A stretch of 64,000 nucleotides of DNA from Planctomycetia bacterium. GTDB taxonomy: Bacteria; Planctomycetota; Planctomycetia; Pirellulales; UBA1268. The stretch lies in the NCBI GenBank assembly GCA_014192425.1, contig BJHK01000003.1:185212-249211 (forward strand), written 5' to 3'. Made by a program: the position numbers and the translations under genes. Of the stretch, positions 1 to 9,094 are shown piece by piece (within the stretch, counting starts at the first letter, position 1; each line of letters starts with the position of its first letter). The notes beneath the pieces are model-generated. The model had not been told where the DNA came from. It did not search any database and saw only the letters and a program-made list of their open reading frames with translations.

Positions 1-2844
1 GGGGCCCTCGATGCGGAAGTCGACCACGCTGCTGCTGAAGGCGTTTCGATCCGGCGCCTTGACGCGCAGGATCTTGAGCAGCGACACCACCACCGACAAC
101 TCGTAGATGTCGGCATCGCGGAGCCGCACCTGGCCGCGACCGGCCAGCGAATGCATGCCCCCGCGCGAGCCGGTGAGCTCCAGCGTGCCGAAGACCCGGC
201 CCCGGTAGCGGTTCGGCCGGCCGCTGGCGTCGGCCACCATGCGCTCCAGGTCGGCCTCCGCCAGGCTGGCGCTGATCGCGAAATCGTTTCGCGCGGAGAG
301 CGCCACGCTGCCGTCGAGTTGCAGCGTCCCGGCGCCGAGCCGGGCCGTGAGCCGGCGGGCGGATCCCGGCTCGCGGGCCGCGGCGGCTCCGAAGCGGACG
401 CCGTCCTCGTCCATCAGCAGCGGTCCCTTGATCGTGGTCAACTGCAGCCCGCGCCACGTCGCATTGTCGATCGCCAGGTCACCGGCGGTCCACCATGTCC
501 GGCCGTCGCTCTGCCCGCGCAGCCGGATGCCGCCGTGCACGTGCTCGAGCGCGGCGCCAACGTCGAGCGTGGCCTCCTGGACGTCGACGTGCATGTCCCA
601 CGCCGCGGCCGCCGGCCCCGGGACCATGACCCGCCGGCCGTCGGGCTGTGGCACCGGCACGGGCTGCGTGGAATAGACGTCGAGCGTGCCGGCGAGCGAC
701 ACCAGCCCCCCGAGCCGCACCCCGGCCACGGCCCCGCGCAGGCCGGCGGGAAGCGCGTCGAGCACATCGTGATCCGCCCTCACCCGGTCGGCGGTGAGTC
801 GTGTGAACGACACCCGCCAGCCGCCGTCGGGCTGGAACTGGCAGTTCCCCTCGGTGGCGACGGTCGTCCGGTCGTGGACGCCGCGCACGCCCTCGAACCG
901 CAGCAGGCCATCCTTCCAGACGAGCCTGCCGCGCAGCCGTTCGAGCCGGTAGGGAAACCATGCGGGCTCGATGGAGACGGTGTCTCCCAGCGGCGTGGCG
1001 GAGAGCTCGACGGCGGTCTGGCGGCCACGGATGCGGTGGCGGACCGTGGCCGTGAACTCGGCGTTGCCGCGCGGATCGACGTCGTCCCAGATTCGGCGCA
1101 TGCCGAGCGGCAGCGCCCCGCGCAGTTCCGGCTCGAGCACGACGCCCGTGCCCGCGAGATTCAACGTCAGCTCGCCGTCGTCGTCGCCGTGCGGCTCGAG
1201 GACGCCCGAGCAGCGGATCTCCCCCGTGTCGTTCGTGCCCACCATGTCGTGGATCGTCCAGCGCCCCCGGTCCATGCGGATCACGCCACTGACGTTCGAC
1301 AGCGGGTAGGGGAAGCCGGCGTAGCAGAGCGTGCAGCGATCGAAACGGATGCCGAGCGAGTTGGCATGGCCGCCGGAAACGTGGGGGCCGCGCTCGTGGC
1401 GGAAGACGAACCCGAATCCGCCCGCGGCCCGCAGAGCGCGGACGATGTCGGCGCTCCGCTGGGGGAGCGCGGCCAGCAGCGCGTCGTCGATCTGCAGCCG
1501 CTCGCCGCGGACCTCCACGAATCCCGGGGCCCCCGCCGTGCCGGTCGCCAGCCGGCCATCCACCTGCACCGGCTGACCGCCGGCCTGGCCGGCGAGGTGC
1601 ATGTCGAGCTGTCCGTCGCGGTAGGTCACCGTGCCCACGGTCCGATCGAGGCGATAGGGAAACCGGTAGTGGGTGAGCGAGACGTTTCGGCAGCGGACGG
1701 CGATGTCCGGATGCAGGACACCGGACCGCCGCGCCACCTTCGCCGTGACGTCGACCTCCCCGGCCGGGAGCAGCCGGCTCCACTGGCGGGCCACCACCTC
1801 CGGCAGGAGCGGCTCGAACTGCCTGCCGACGACGAGCTTCTCCGCATCCAGCGCCAGATCGAAGTCGGCCCGCGGGTGCCAGCCCGACACGCGGCCCGAG
1901 CCGGTGAGCAGCGTCGAGCCCGAGTGGGCCCGGAACCACTGCCAGGAGATCCCCCCTCTGTCGGCCGTGAACGCCGCGGTCGCGTCACTGACCGACAGCG
2001 CGACGGATGGATGCTCGAACCGTCCCCCCTCGAGCTTCCCGTTGACGGTGAACGCGGCGGCGTCGAGCGCGGAGAGGAACCCGGAAGCGCGGCACTCGAC
2101 GGCCAGTCGCCCCTGGACGGCGTCGCACCAGCGGCGCTGATCGGCCGCCAGCGGTAGCCAGGCGCTGGACCGCCGCGACAGCTCAATCGCCTGCACCGCG
2201 CCCGCGATCTCGAAGGCCCCGGTGGCAGGCACGAGCCGGCCGCTGAAGCCCGCCCGGTCGAAGAGATCGGCGGAACACTGGCCGGTCAGGGTCGTCGTAC
2301 CGTCGGCGCCCGCGGGGCGAATCTCGATCGCGATCGACCGCAGGCTGGTCCGGGCCCGCTGCCGCAGGTCCTCGACGACGAGCGTGCCGTCCTCGACCAC
2401 GATCGGCAGAGCCGCAGAGCCGGTGCCACGTCGGGCGAGGGTTGCGACGTTCCAGCGGCCGTCGGCCGTGCAGGTGGCATGGAGGAGGGGGCGGCGGATG
2501 CGGACCGCCGTGATCCGCGGCTCTCCCGAACCCAGTTCGGCGAGCGTCGCCGTGCAGGCCAGCATCAGTTCCTCGACCACCAGGATCCGGCGCCGGTCGG
2601 CCGGCGCGGCAGGATCGACGAACGTCACGCCCCGGGCGACGATTCCTTCGCCCTGCACGACGGCGGCCGATCGCACCTGAACGACGAGCCCGGGAAACTC
2701 CCCCTGCAGCCGCGCCTCGAGCCGCTGTCGGATCACCTCCCCGAGCTGGCTCGACCCGATCGCGCCGGCGGCGACGATCCCGGCGACGGTGAGCGGCAGC
2801 GCCCAGCGGACGATCGTCCAGAGGATGTCGGCGAGCGGTTTCAC
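1..2844 (-). CDS. AsmA-like membrane-anchored protein, C-terminus cut by window edge
   Basis: The frame reads from a GTG at 2844 to the left edge with no stop, giving 948 codons. Residues 1-30 contain a hydrophobic stretch (ILWTIVRWALPLTVAGIVAA), consistent with an N-terminal membrane anchor. A long, weakly repetitive beta-rich region follows. Near the window edge it contains GRGQVRLRDADIYELSVVV and then SVVDFRIEG, which resembles the C-terminal module of AsmA/TamB-type proteins as found in planctomycetes. That family is associated with the cell envelope and lipid transfer between membranes; the role here is inferred. The GTG was chosen because the hydrophobic segment begins right after it and the upstream bases do not look coding. 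It is divergent from the MFS gene. The 3' end lies outside the window. Confidence 0.7.
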   Translation of the reverse strand, partial: MKPLADILWTIVRWALPLTVAGIVAAGAIGSSQLGEVIRQRLEARLQGEFPGLVVQVRSAAVVQGEGIVARGVTFVDPAAPADRRRILVVEELMLACTATLAELGSGEPRITAVRIRRPLLHATCTADGRWNVATLARRGTGSAALPIVVEDGTLVVEDLRQRARTSLRSIAIEIRPAGADGTTTLTGQCSADLFDRAGFSGRLVPATGAFEIAGAVQAIELSRRSSAWLPLAADQRRWCDAVQGRLAVECRASGFLSALDAAAFTVNGKLEGGRFEHPSVALSVSDATAAFTADRGGISWQWFRAHSGSTLLTGSGRVSGWHPRADFDLALDAEKLVVGRQFEPLLPEVVARQWSRLLPAGEVDVTAKVARRSGVLHPDIAVRCRNVSLTHYRFPYRLDRTVGTVTYRDGQLDMHLAGQAGGQPVQVDGRLATGTAGAPGFVEVRGERLQIDDALLAALPQRSADIVRALRAAGGFGFVFRHERGPHVSGGHANSLGIRFDRCTLCYAGFPYPLSNVSGVIRMDRGRWTIHDMVGTNDTGEIRCSGVLEPHGDDDGELTLNLAGTGVVLEPELRGALPLGMRRIWDDVDPRGNAEFTATVRHRIRGRQTAVELSATPLGDTVSIEPAWFPYRLERLRGRLVWKDGLLRFEGVRGVHDRTTVATEGNCQFQPDGGWRVSFTRLTADRVRADHDVLDALPAGLRGAVAGVRLGGLVSLAGTLDVYSTQPVPVPQPDGRRVMVPGPAAAAWDMHVDVQEATLDVGAALEHVHGGIRLRGQSDGRTWWTAGDLAIDNATWRGLQLTTIKGPLLMDEDGVRFGAAAAREPGSARRLTARLGAGTLQLDGSVALSARNDFAISASLAEADLERMVADASGRPNRYRGRVFGTLELTGSRGGMHSLAGRGQVRLRDADIYELSVVVSLLKILRVKAPDRNAFSSSVVDFRIEGP

Positions 2845-2986
2845 GATGGTGGCGATGGGGGCGCGCGCAAGTCCCGCGGGGCGTGAACGGGGGCGGGAGG
2901 GTAGGCCCGGGTTCAGAGTGGGTCAAGCGGCCACGGGCTTCGCCCAGCCTGCCGGAAACAGCCGTTTCCCCCAGCCCCCCCCGTGT

Positions 2987-2992
2987 TATGAT
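2987..2992 (+). promoter_or_regulatory. Candidate -10 box for the MFS transporter gene
   Basis: TATGAT matches the bacterial -10 consensus at five of six positions and lies 38 bases before the ATG at 3030. No clear -35 was seen. A 6-bp inverted repeat (GGAAAC, 4-base loop, GTTTCC, 2954-2969) lies just upstream and could be an operator. If this promoter is used, starts upstream of 3030 are not translated. Confidence 0.35.
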
Positions 2993-3029
2993 GCCGCTCT
3001 TTCCGACACGTTCTCCGGGGGTGACCCGC

Positions 3030-4730
3030 ATGCATGCGAACCAAACCAGCCGTCATTCGACGACGACAGACGGCACGCCGTTCAACGCCCAGCGACTGCT
3101 TTGGGCGGGCTTCATGGCGATCCTCGCCGCCGGTGTGGGATTCGCGATCCGTGGCGGCATCCTCGGCCAGTGGGCCGAACAGTACGGCTTCACGCAGACG
3201 GAACTGGGGGCGATCACCGGTGGCGGGCTGACCGGCTTCGGGATCATCATCCTCCTCTCCAGCCTGATCGCAGACCGCATCGGCTTCGGGAAACTGATGT
3301 TCGCGGCCTTCGTGATGCACCTCGTCTCGGCCGGGCTGACGCTCGCCACCGGAGCCGCCTTCGCGGCCGGCGGGAAGCCGCTCGCCTTCCAGTGTCTGTT
3401 CTGGGGCATGTTCCTCTTCGCCATCGGCAACGGCATCGCGGAAGCGGTGGTGAACCCGCTGGTGGCGACGCTGTTCCCCAAGAACAAGACCCACTATCTC
3501 AATATCCTGCACGCCGGCTGGCCCGGCGGCCTGATCCTCGGCGGCCTCGCTAGCTACTTCATGGCCGGCTCCGACGCCACCAAGCCGGTCTCCTGGCAGG
3601 TGCAGATTTCACTGTTCCTCATCCCGGTCGTGCTCTACGGACTGATGATGCTCGGGCAACGGTTCCCCAAGAGCGAAGCCGGAGATTCGGGAGTGTCGTT
3701 CCGCGACATGCTCGGGGAACTGGGCCTCATCGGTGCGGCGGTCATCTGCTGCCTGCTGGCCCTGTTTTTCAAGAGTGATCTCGGGCTGCCGCCGCTGGTC
3801 GCGGCCGGCATCGCCGCCGCCCTGCTGGCGGTGTTCGGCGCGGCCACAGGCTTCCGCTTCGGGCACCTGCTGCTCGGCTTTCTGCTGGTGATCCACGCCC
3901 TGGTCGGCTACGTGGAGCTCGGCACCGATTCCTGGATCTCCAAGATCACCGGCGCGATCATGGAGAGCAAGGCGAACGGCCTGCTGCTCTTCGTCTACAC
4001 GTCGAGCCTGATGTTCATCCTCCGCTTCTTCGCCGGGCCGATCGTTGAGCGGATCTCGCCGCTCGGCCTGCTTGCCGTCTCCGCGATCCTCGGAGCCGTC
4101 GGCCTCTCGCTCCTCGGCAATGCCGAGGGGGCGGTAATGTGCGTCGTGGCCGCGACGATCTACGGCATCGGCAAGACCTTCCTCTGGCCGACGATGCTGG
4201 CGGTGGTGAGCGAGCAGTTTCCCAAGGGGGGAGCGATCACGATCGGCGCGGCCGGCGGCGTCGGCATGCTCGCCGCTGGCCTGCTCGGCACCCCCGGTAT
4301 CGGCTTCCTCCAGGACAAGAACGCCTCGGAGCACCTCCAGGCGAAGAACGCGGCGGTGTTCGAACGCTACCGGGCGCCGAAGGAGAACGAGTTTCTCTGG
4401 CTCAAGGCGGCGGGCCTCGACGGTGCGAAGGTCGGCCTCCTCGAGGATGGCGGCAAGGAAGCCCAGCGGGCGCTCGCCCTGATGGAGAAGGAACAGGCGA
4501 AGCCGGAGGCCGTGGCCGCCCAGAAGCGGATCGTCGAGTGGTGGACGGAAACCGCGGCCCCGACGAGCGCGGATGACAAGCCGCTCGTGGAGGGCGCAGG
4601 CCTGTTCGGTGGCCGGCAGGCCCTGAAACTGACCGCCCTCGTGCCGGCGACGATGTTCGTCTGCTATGCGGTGCTCCTCGCCTGGTTCGCGATGCGGGGT
4701 GGTTATCGGGCCCGCGGCCTCGGGCACTGA
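3030..4730 (+). CDS. Major facilitator superfamily transporter
   Basis: The 566-residue protein has a dozen or so hydrophobic segments. The first begins near LLWAGFMAILAAGVGFAIRG, and the last is MFVCYAVLLAWFAMRGG at the C-terminus. Segment spacing and the cytoplasmic loop after helices 2-3 (LIADRIGFGKL) fit the MFS fold. A hydrophilic stretch of about 100 residues (roughly 430-530) separates the last helix from the others, so the substrate path may be unusual. The ATG at 3030 was chosen for the GGGGGTG about nine bases upstream and the candidate -10 box at 2987. In-frame starts further upstream would add a non-hydrophobic, low-complexity leader. The substrate cannot be deduced. The gene converges on tilS 37 bases downstream. 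Confidence 0.85.
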   Translation: MHANQTSRHSTTTDGTPFNAQRLLWAGFMAILAAGVGFAIRGGILGQWAEQYGFTQTELGAITGGGLTGFGIIILLSSLIADRIGFGKLMFAAFVMHLVSAGLTLATGAAFAAGGKPLAFQCLFWGMFLFAIGNGIAEAVVNPLVATLFPKNKTHYLNILHAGWPGGLILGGLASYFMAGSDATKPVSWQVQISLFLIPVVLYGLMMLGQRFPKSEAGDSGVSFRDMLGELGLIGAAVICCLLALFFKSDLGLPPLVAAGIAAALLAVFGAATGFRFGHLLLGFLLVIHALVGYVELGTDSWISKITGAIMESKANGLLLFVYTSSLMFILRFFAGPIVERISPLGLLAVSAILGAVGLSLLGNAEGAVMCVVAATIYGIGKTFLWPTMLAVVSEQFPKGGAITIGAAGGVGMLAAGLLGTPGIGFLQDKNASEHLQAKNAAVFERYRAPKENEFLWLKAAGLDGAKVGLLEDGGKEAQRALALMEKEQAKPEAVAAQKRIVEWWTETAAPTSADDKPLVEGAGLFGGRQALKLTALVPATMFVCYAVLLAWFAMRGGYRARGLGH

Positions 4731-4767
4731 CGGCGACGAGACGAGCGCGGCGAAGGCCCCGATCGCG

Positions 4768-5802
4768 TCACGGTGCCGGCGGCAGGAGTTGGAGCCGGCC
4801 GTCGGCGGCGACGGTCACGCGAACGCCGCCGGGATAGTCGGTGATTCCGTTGCAGGCGTGTCCGGCCACTCCGAGCGCAGCAAGGCGTTCGTAGTGGCCG
4901 GCCTTCATGTCGCGCCGCGGCCAGCCCTCTCGTTCCCAGAGCGCCGCGAACATCTCGGCGACGAGATGCGGATCGAGGCCGCGGAGGCGGGACGTGTCGA
5001 GGACGACACCCCCGGCTGGACGCCGGCTGCAATGATTCTCCAGCAGGCGCTCCCCCGCGCTTCGCAGGGCGGCCGCCAACCGCCCCACCTGATCGCCCAG
5101 CCGCACCAGGGACGCGGTTGCCGCCGGATAGGGCCCTGCCACGCAGCGCGCCAAGATCTCGCGGCGGATGAAGTTGCGACTGAACCGGACGTCGCCGTTC
5201 GACTCGTCTTCGCGCCACGCCTCGGCCGTGGTCATGAGAAACGTCCGCGCGTCGGCCCGCGGCACCTGCAGCAGGGGCCGGACGAGCGCGACCCCCGGAC
5301 AGAGTTCGCGGGCGGGCCGCATCCCCGCCAGCCCGGCGGGCCCGGTGCCACGCAGAATGCGATGCAGGATCGTCTCGGCCTGGTCGTCGGCCGTGTGGGC
5401 GACGAGGACGTGGCGTGCGGCGCGGTCGCCGGCCGCCTGCTCGAGGAATGCGTACCGCAACCGTCGGGCCCGGGCCTCCAATCCCTCCCCTCCGCCTTCA
5501 TCCGCGTCACGGACGGCCACGTGCCGCCAGATGAACTCCAGGCCGAGCCGCTCGGCGAGGGCCGCGACGAACTCCCGATCAGCGGCCGCGGCCGCGCGCA
5601 GATCGTGCTCGGCGTGGGCGACGACGATCCGCGCCCCGGCCGGCGCGACCTCCGCCAGTGCCAGGAGCAGGGCCACGCTGTCGGCGCCCCCGGACACGCC
5701 GACCAGGAGCGGCGATCCCCAGACCGCGGCGCCCAGTTGCATGCGCAGCGCAGCGGTCACGGGCTCGGCATCGCCTCGGGGAGTGGTGACTGAGTGATTC
5801 AC
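4768..5802 (-). CDS. tilS: tRNA(Ile)-lysidine synthase
   Basis: TilS attaches lysine to C34 of the tRNA(Ile) with CAU anticodon, using ATP, so that it reads AUA. The PP-loop ATPase motif SGGADS is present near residue 36 (LLVGVSGGADSVALLLALAE). Downstream motifs typical of the family are VAHAEHDLR, GLEFIWRHVAV and LVAHTADDQAETILHRILRGTG. At about 344 residues it is of the short type without a long C-terminal domain. The GTG at 5802 was chosen because it follows a purine-rich GGGGGAAACAGG. An ATG at 5874 would add 24 residues of arginine/proline-rich sequence that looks non-coding. The gene is convergent with the MFS gene and divergent from the lipoprotein gene. Confidence 0.9.
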   Translation of the reverse strand: MNHSVTTPRGDAEPVTAALRMQLGAAVWGSPLLVGVSGGADSVALLLALAEVAPAGARIVVAHAEHDLRAAAAADREFVAALAERLGLEFIWRHVAVRDADEGGGEGLEARARRLRYAFLEQAAGDRAARHVLVAHTADDQAETILHRILRGTGPAGLAGMRPARELCPGVALVRPLLQVPRADARTFLMTTAEAWREDESNGDVRFSRNFIRREILARCVAGPYPAATASLVRLGDQVGRLAAALRSAGERLLENHCSRRPAGGVVLDTSRLRGLDPHLVAEMFAALWEREGWPRRDMKAGHYERLAALGVAGHACNGITDYPGGVRVTVAADGRLQLLPPAP

Positions 5803-5941
5803 GGCTGGCCTGTTTCCCCCATTCTGCCAGCCCCGCGGCCGCCGCGGTACGGCGTCGGGCGGGCGAACCGGCATTGAGCGGGCCCGGGCGACGGACTAGT
5901 CTCCGGCCCGGTTCGCGGCCACCACCCCCAGGAATTCCGCC

Positions 5942-6577
5942 ATGCGCTCCCGGCCCGTGTTCGTCGCCGCCCTCGCGGCCCTGCTCCTGCTCCCGCAGGC
6001 GGGCTGCTCCATGCTCATGACGGCCGCCTACCTGCTGGAGCCGGCCGACGTGCCGGCCGAATTCGCCGGCCTGACGGGAAAGCGGGTCGCGGTGGTCTGC
6101 AAGCCGATCGTGGAACTGGAATTCAGCGATGCGAACTCGGCCCGCGAACTGGCCGGACTGGTCGGCGCACAGATCGAGACGGCGGTCCGCAAGGCCAAGG
6201 TCGTGAAGCAGCAGGAGGTCGCCCGCTGGATCGACGAGCATGCATGGGTGGACTACCCAACGCTCGGCAAGGCGCTCGATGCCGACCATGTCGTCGGCAT
6301 CGACCTGGAGGGCTTCCGGCTCCACGAGGGATCGACGCTGTACCGGGGCAAGGCATCGGTTCACATCCGCGTCTTCGACGTGAAGAAGAAGTCGCTGGTG
6401 TTCGAGAAACGGTTGGACGACTACACATTCCCGACCGACAGTGCGATTCCGGCGACCGACCGCACGGAGGTCCAGTTTCGCGGCTTGTTCCTCCAGATGC
6501 TCTCCCTGCGCATCTCCCGCTGCTTCCACGCCTACGAGAGCCGGGAGACGTTCGCGAGCGAGAACCTGACGTTCTGA
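5942..6577 (+). CDS. Small putative lipoprotein
   Basis: The 211-residue protein has a lipoprotein signal: a basic start, the hydrophobic run FVAALAALLLL, and a lipobox ending LPQAGC at residue 22. The mature part contains KRVAVVCKPIVELEF, an alternating region around residues 60-120, and VVGIDLEGFRLHEGSTLYRG. The last two suggest the mixed alpha/beta fold of outer-membrane-associated proteins that assemble or sense envelope components. No specific family was recognised. Membrane anchoring is inferred from the lipobox. A palindromic hairpin begins four bases after the stop. Confidence 0.75.
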   Translation: MRSRPVFVAALAALLLLPQAGCSMLMTAAYLLEPADVPAEFAGLTGKRVAVVCKPIVELEFSDANSARELAGLVGAQIETAVRKAKVVKQQEVARWIDEHAWVDYPTLGKALDADHVVGIDLEGFRLHEGSTLYRGKASVHIRVFDVKKKSLVFEKRLDDYTFPTDSAIPATDRTEVQFRGLFLQMLSLRISRCFHAYESRETFASENLTF

Positions 6578-6580
6578 CTT

Positions 6581-6617
6581 AAGCGCCTGTCGGGCCATCC
6601 ATGGCCCCGACAGGCTT
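6581..6617 (+). terminator. 3' hairpin with CCATCCATGG apex, lipoprotein gene end
   Basis: The arms CCTGTCGGGCCAT and ATGGCCCCGACAGG pair over about 13 bp with one bulge and a CC loop. It starts four bases after the lipoprotein stop and has no U-tract. Near-identical hairpins follow hppA at 16616 and 16686, in the same orientation relative to the upstream gene. A role in transcript termination or 3'-end protection is inferred. Confidence 0.6.
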
Positions 6618-6645
6618 ATGCTCTGTGTATCGCGCCTGCGAGGCC

Positions 6646-6779
6646 GAGGCTCGCCAAGCAGACCGAGGCCATCGCCGAGGGTCTGCGTGTTCATACCGCC
6701 GAGGCTCGCCAAGCAGACCGAGGCCATCGCCGAGGGTCTGCGTGTTCATACCGCCGAGGCTCGCCAAGCAGACCGAGGC
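6646..6779. repeat. 55-bp tandem repeat, 2.4 copies
   Basis: Units of 55 bp begin GAGGCTCGCCAAGCAGACCG and end GTGTTCATACCGCC. Two identical copies occupy 6646-6700 and 6701-6755, and a third stops after 24 bp. The copies are contiguous with no spacers, so this is not a CRISPR array. Identity between copies suggests recent duplication. Confidence 0.9.
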
Positions 6780-6824
6780 ACGAGGCCGACGGTGCTGCGT
6801 GCAGTGGCGTGTGGTTGGACGCGA

Positions 6825-6939
6825 GCCGGATGGGGGCACGCGCAGGAGTCGGTGAACTTTGCCTGCGCCGCAGGACGCACCATCCCGCAGGAGATCACAC
6901 CGGCAAAGTCCGCCGGCGACGAGCATGCCCCCATCCGGC
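6825..6939. repeat. Double-stem dispersed repeat, copy 1
   Basis: The outer arms GCCGGATGGGGGCA (6825-6838) and TGCCCCCATCCGGC (6926-6939) pair perfectly over 14 bp. An inner stem joins a strand ending CTTTGCC to one beginning GGCAAAG and continues with G-U pairs. The loop of about 38 bases carries GACGCACCAT. Related copies lie at 16414 and 34642. Confidence 0.85.
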
Positions 6940-6975
6940 GCACACCCCCCGTCCGCCCGGCAACCGCGGCCGGCT

Positions 6976-9024
6976 TCAGAGGTTCTTCAGCGGCCGCGAC
7001 GGCTTGGGCGGAGCGAGCTTCTGCTTCCTGTCATCCGCGGGCAGCCCCGGCATGCCGCCGTTGCCCCCTTCCCGCTCCCGCCGATTCTGCACGCCGGTGT
7101 TGGACTCCGTCCACCGGTAGCCCAGCGGGATCCGCAATTCCTCTGCCGCCAGGTGCGCCCACGGCGTGCCAGCATGCTCCTGCACCGTGCGCTCCAGGTA
7201 CATCGTCGCCTGCTTGGCGAGCTTCTCGGTCTGCGACCCGACCGCAGCGACGTCGGCGGCAGGCTCCAACGTCCAGGTGTCGCTGTTCGCGTTCTTGAAC
7301 TTCATCCCCGCCTTGGCCTGCGCGAGCACGATGTTGTAGGCGTCGGTGCGGATCTTGGCCGCCAGCACGCGGCCCATCGCCAGGTCGTAGCCCGCCTGCC
7401 AGCGCTTCGACCTGATCTTGCTCCGGTCGGCGGCACCGGAATTCAGGATCGAATACAGCCCATCGAGCTTGGGCTGCAGCCGGGCGGCGGCCTTCTGGGC
7501 CTCGGTGAAGGCGGTCACGAGCGCCGCTTCGTCCTCACGCGGAAAGACGGTTCGCGGCGCCTCGAGCTGCGCGATCTGCGAGCCACGGGCCGCCTCCACA
7601 AGGGCCTTGACGGCCCTGTTCTCGAAGATCATCTGGTCGATCTTGGCCGTCGAGACGTAGTCCGGCCTGTAGGCCTCCATCGCCTCCGGGTCGAAAAACC
7701 GGCGCAGCCGTGAGGCCATGGGGGCCGTGGCCGCGTCGCTGACCCGCCCCCGGTTGCCGCGATTGGCATGCACGGCGAAGTAGATGCCTCCGGTCTCGGC
7801 GCACAGCCGGCACAGGCTGAAGGGGCCGAAGCCCGACTCGATCGCCTCCTCGGCCTCGCGACTGCTTCGCACCTGCACGTGCTCGGGATAGAGCGTCTCG
7901 GGTCCCTGGTCCACCTCGGCCCATTGCTCGCCACCGGTGTACTTCGGATCGAACTCGACGAACTTCATCTTCACGTCACGCCGGCCGAAGGGCGCCGGCA
8001 CGCCGACCACGTAGACGGGAATGCCCTGCGACTTGCAGGCGTTCGCTGTCGTCTCCGCGCTGGCCTGGTCGTTGCCGACCTCGTCCGTGAAGGCGACGAT
8101 CATCGCGTTTCGGCGCGGGGTCCCGGTCCGTACCGGCCGGGCCTTCTCCGCGGCGACGCGGATCGCCGTGAACGTCATTTCGACCCCTGAATCGTCGATG
8201 TCGATCGTGCGAATCGCCTCCACGACGGCCGTCGGGTCGCGGGTCGGCTCGTCGATCACCGCCCTGACGGTCTGCCCGTAGGCAAAGATCATGTGCACGA
8301 GGTCGGGCCTGTTCTTCTCCGAGCCGTCGGCATTGATCTCGCTGAACACCCTCTCCAGCCGCGCGGCGATCTCCTGCCGCTGAGCCGCCAGGCTCACAGA
8401 GCGATCGAAGACCCAGCAGATGAGCACCGGCCGCTGCTCCAGTGCGGCGGCGATCTCGATCGTCAGCCGGTCCACCGCGCCGCTCGCACCCGTCGTGCCG
8501 ACCCCGACCGCCCCCTTGACCGTCATGGTCGCGTCGGCCTCCAGACCGACCGGCAGCGGCTCGAGGGGCTCGATCTTCACCTCCGACGCGGGATCCTCGC
8601 TCGTCTCCACCGGGACGACCGACTCCTCGGCCACGACCGCCGCCACCGACTGGGCCACCGCGTCCCCGACCTCGCTCTCCGCTCCGATCGCGTCCTGCTG
8701 CTCGGCGGACGGGGCGATCGCGGAGAGGTCGATGTCGATGGCAGGTTCCTCGACGATCGGCACCGTTTCGATCGCGGTCGCCACCTGCCGTCGCGGCCCC
8801 TCGGGCAGCCCGATGAAGCCCAGCCCGAGCAAGAGGGCGACATGGGCGGCCAGACTCAGCGCCCAGGCGGGGGTTTCTCCGTCGAGCGCCGACTCGCGGC
8901 CCGCTGTATTCGCCTCGGCAGTCTTCGCCACCCACCCCATGGCCGGTTCCCGCTCGATTTTCGCCGAACCGTCGTCCGCCCACCGGTGATCCCGACCTGA
9001 CAGACGTTTTTTCGACGTACTCAC
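6976..9024 (-). CDS. VWA-domain protein with one N-terminal membrane helix
   Basis: The 682-residue protein has one membrane helix near residues 54-74 (WALSLAAHVALLLGLGFIGL), then an acidic, Ala/Val/Glu-rich linker. A von Willebrand factor A domain starts near residue 203. Its metal-ion site motif DxSxS is seen as DRSVS in LICWVFDRSVSL, with a later T (EMTFTAIRVA) and D (VAFTDEVGND). The remainder is helical and carries no recognised enzyme motif. Such proteins are common in planctomycetes; the role is unknown, probably binding or assembly on the outer face of the membrane. The start is uncertain: GTG 9024 has a weak ribosome site, and a TAGAAT box at 9028-9033 would favour the ATG at 8940. 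Confidence 0.75.
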   Translation of the reverse strand: MSTSKKRLSGRDHRWADDGSAKIEREPAMGWVAKTAEANTAGRESALDGETPAWALSLAAHVALLLGLGFIGLPEGPRRQVATAIETVPIVEEPAIDIDLSAIAPSAEQQDAIGAESEVGDAVAQSVAAVVAEESVVPVETSEDPASEVKIEPLEPLPVGLEADATMTVKGAVGVGTTGASGAVDRLTIEIAAALEQRPVLICWVFDRSVSLAAQRQEIAARLERVFSEINADGSEKNRPDLVHMIFAYGQTVRAVIDEPTRDPTAVVEAIRTIDIDDSGVEMTFTAIRVAAEKARPVRTGTPRRNAMIVAFTDEVGNDQASAETTANACKSQGIPVYVVGVPAPFGRRDVKMKFVEFDPKYTGGEQWAEVDQGPETLYPEHVQVRSSREAEEAIESGFGPFSLCRLCAETGGIYFAVHANRGNRGRVSDAATAPMASRLRRFFDPEAMEAYRPDYVSTAKIDQMIFENRAVKALVEAARGSQIAQLEAPRTVFPREDEAALVTAFTEAQKAAARLQPKLDGLYSILNSGAADRSKIRSKRWQAGYDLAMGRVLAAKIRTDAYNIVLAQAKAGMKFKNANSDTWTLEPAADVAAVGSQTEKLAKQATMYLERTVQEHAGTPWAHLAAEELRIPLGYRWTESNTGVQNRREREGGNGGMPGLPADDRKQKLAPPKPSRPLKNL

Positions 9025-9094
9025 TGTATTCTATCCACTGTCGGGATTCCCTGACGACTGTACTCGTTTTCCCGGGCCAAGGTTCATCCCACCA

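Larger units (their letters stand above)
6578..6975. other. Repeat-filled intergenic region between convergent genes
   Basis: This 398-bp gap has no convincing gene. From left to right it holds a 3' hairpin (6581-6617), a 55-bp tandem repeat (6646-6779), about 45 bp without recognisable structure, and one copy of the double-stem dispersed repeat (6825-6939). Short open frames crossing it follow the repeats and are not supported as genes. Confidence 0.8.

Noticed and set aside
151..2157. A 668-codon open frame on the plus strand
   Set aside because: It is antisense to the AsmA-like gene. Its product is Arg/Pro/Gly-rich with no domain, as expected for a shadow in GC-rich DNA; the minus-strand frame has hydrophobic and family-like segments.
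6646..6779. Possible CRISPR array
   Set aside because: The 55-bp copies are contiguous without spacers and no cas gene is nearby.
6825..6939. Conserved short frame (MLVAGGLCR...) as a peptide gene
   Set aside because: The frame lies within the repeat's paired arms, so its conservation follows from stem conservation; no ribosome site is seen. It is mentioned in the repeat finding only.
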